NCBI RefSeq assembly: GCF_032164335.1
Contig: NZ_CP134152.1
Coordinates: forward strand, 3,844,001-3,908,000
Reading direction: 5' to 3'
DNA length: 64,000 nucleotides
Origin: Winslowiella toletana
Lineage (GTDB): Bacteria; Pseudomonadota; Gammaproteobacteria; Enterobacterales; Enterobacteriaceae
Shown piece after piece: positions 63,085 to 64,000 of the stretch. Position 1 is the first letter of the stretch; each line of letters begins with the position of its first letter. The notes under the pieces are model-generated. The model was given only the letters and a program-made list of their open reading frames with translations. It had not been told where the DNA came from and did no database searches. The position numbers and the translations under genes are program-made.

Positions 63085-63511
63085 TGGGGATGCAGCCTGT
63101 CGCATTGCTCAGCGGGCAGAAATCAATCCAGCCGTGAGCTAACCGGCGCACCTGTCGCCCACCGTCTGGCGCATCCTCAACCCATTGCCAGTGGACAATC
63201 GGTTGATGGTTGCTGGTAAGCAGCTGGCCGCGCAGCAGGCCACGCTGCGGATGAAGTCGATTAAAACAGGCATGCCACATCTGCTGTAATTCACTCTGGC
63301 AGTGCCAGCCGTCACTGACGGGCCATGACAACTGGCTTCCCCACGCCAGTGCCGCCTGCGCGGCATAAAATTCAATGATGTGCTGGCGTTCATCCGCCAC
63401 CAGCGACAGTGAAGCCGCAAGCTGCTGACGGGTAGCGTTCAGCAGCGCAGTACCTAACAGTAGTATCATCACGACCATGGTTAACGCCCCACTTCCCTGT
63501 TGCTGCCTCAT
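63074..63511 (-). CDS. ygdB: Minor prepilin-like protein YgdB
   Basis: The 145-residue product begins MRQQQGSGALTMVVMILLLGTALLNATRQQL, a hydrophobic N-terminal helix of the YgdB/PilX-like kind without the full GFxxxE site. A Cys-bearing C-terminal domain follows (WIDFCPLSNATGC). The start is the ATG at 63509-63511, which overlaps the ppdB stop as ATGA; an in-frame ATG seven codons upstream is less likely. It lies between ppdB and ppdC, as in E. coli. Its role is in type IV pilus-like or related assembly, by family only. Confidence 0.85.
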   Translation of the reverse strand: MRQQQGSGALTMVVMILLLGTALLNATRQQLAASLSLVADERQHIIEFYAAQAALAWGSQLSWPVSDGWHCQSELQQMWHACFNRLHPQRGLLRGQLLTSNHQPIVHWQWVEDAPDGGRQVRRLAHGWIDFCPLSNATGCIPNAL

Positions 63512-64000
63512 AGATTGATTCCGTCTATCCACTGCTCCAGTACCACGGTGCGCGCAGGAAAAACCTGCGCATAACCGCTTATTTTCAGCCTGATGGTGCG
63601 GTTATCGCGCAGCGCCTGAAATTGGCTGACGGTAACAAAGCGCGGATCGTTAAGGCGCTCCCAGCCGGAGCTGTCACAGCTGGTGACGCCACGCTGCATC
63701 TCGATACTGTCGTTACGCCAGCGATAGCCGTAAAATTCGCTGTCCGCGTGGGTACTCTCCTCCCACCGTCCGTTGCTGTTTTCATCCCATTTAATCAGTA
63801 AACATTGCCCGTTAGCGGCAATTTGCAGCCCGTCTCCGCTGCACTGCCCATTGCAGTAACCGGCGCGGCGCACCGCTTTCTCCAGCGTCATCATCATCTG
63901 CTGTAACTCCTCTTCCAGACGCAATTGCGCCAGCAGCTGCAAATTCTGCCCGTGTAACTGCGGTAACAGCCGGACTGCTCCCAGCATTAATACGCCGCAG
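63508..64000 (-). CDS. ppdB: Prepilin peptidase-dependent protein PpdB, N-terminus off window
   Basis: The frame is open to the right edge, and the first visible residues (CGVLMLGAVRLLPQL) correspond to the second half of the hydrophobic prepilin helix, so roughly 20 N-terminal residues are outside. The rest fits PpdB: KAVRRAGYCNGQCSGDGLQI, LIKWDENSNGRWEE, VTSCDSSGWERLNDP, ending EQWIDGINL. It is the PilW-like minor prepilin of the ppdAB-ygdB-ppdC cluster. Its stop overlaps the ygdB start. Confidence 0.88.
   Translation of the reverse strand, partial: CGVLMLGAVRLLPQLHGQNLQLLAQLRLEEELQQMMMTLEKAVRRAGYCNGQCSGDGLQIAANGQCLLIKWDENSNGRWEESTHADSEFYGYRWRNDSIEMQRGVTSCDSSGWERLNDPRFVTVSQFQALRDNRTIRLKISGYAQVFPARTVVLEQWIDGINL

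Overview
The window is ordinary chromosomal backbone of a gamma-proteobacterium of the order Enterobacterales, most likely from the Erwiniaceae side (Erwinia/Pantoea-like) rather than Escherichia. Gene order closely follows the E. coli iap-cysHIJ-queD ... eno-pyrG-mazG-relA-rlmD-barA ... gudPXD ... yqcA-truC-yqcC-csrB-syd-queF-ppnN-xni ... rlmM-ygdD-gcvA-gcvB-ygdI-csdAE-tcdA-mltA-metZWV-amiC-argA-recD-recB-ptrA-recC-ppdC-ygdB-ppdB segment. Protein lengths and motifs match the E. coli orthologues almost everywhere. The family and genus assignment is inference from gene content; no marker comparison could be run.

Region by region: (1) 1-7.7 kb holds the end of iap, a YciI-like gene, a FeeM-like N-acyltransferase, the sulfite/PAPS reductase operon cysJIH, and queD/queE. 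The CRISPR-Cas locus that E. coli carries between iap and cysH is absent. (2) 7.8-11.6 kb is an accessory block: a LysR regulator divergent from a secreted metallo-beta-lactamase-fold protein, and an OafA/OatA-type membrane acyltransferase. (3) 11.8-22.5 kb is eno, pyrG, mazG, relA, rlmD and the hybrid kinase gene barA. (4) 22.5-31.6 kb is a joined glucarate/galactarate catabolic cluster: an apparent six-gene operon gudP-gudX-gudD-garL-garR-garK with garD divergent. It can take both hexarates through 5-keto-4-deoxyglucarate to pyruvate, tartronate semialdehyde, glycerate and 2-phosphoglycerate. (5) 31.6-37.8 kb holds yqcA, truC, yqcC, the regulatory RNA csrB with an upstream UvrY/GacA box, syd, queF, ppnN and xni. 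BarA, at 20-22 kb, is the sensor of the pathway that drives csrB.

(6) 37.8-40.3 kb is an AT-rich island between xni and rlmM. It carries one DUF3289 gene followed by three DUF943 membrane-anchored paralogues; the second is frameshifted. Degenerate 3' ends of further DUF3289 copies precede the second and third DUF943 copies. This reads as a tandemly amplified two-gene module in decay and is the best candidate for an uncharacterised system here. (7) 40.4-47.3 kb is rlmM, ygdD, a frameshifted gcvA, the sRNA gcvB, ygdI, csdA-csdE, tcdA and mltA. (8) 47.5-47.9 kb is three identical initiator tRNA genes. (9) 48-64 kb is amiC, argA behind a tandem ArgR operator, the recD-recB-ptrA-recC cluster, and minor prepilin genes ppdC-ygdB-ppdB running off the right edge.

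Start codons were re-decided in many places from Shine-Dalgarno sequences and family length. All functional calls rest on recognition of conserved protein and RNA sequences by eye; no database search was performed.
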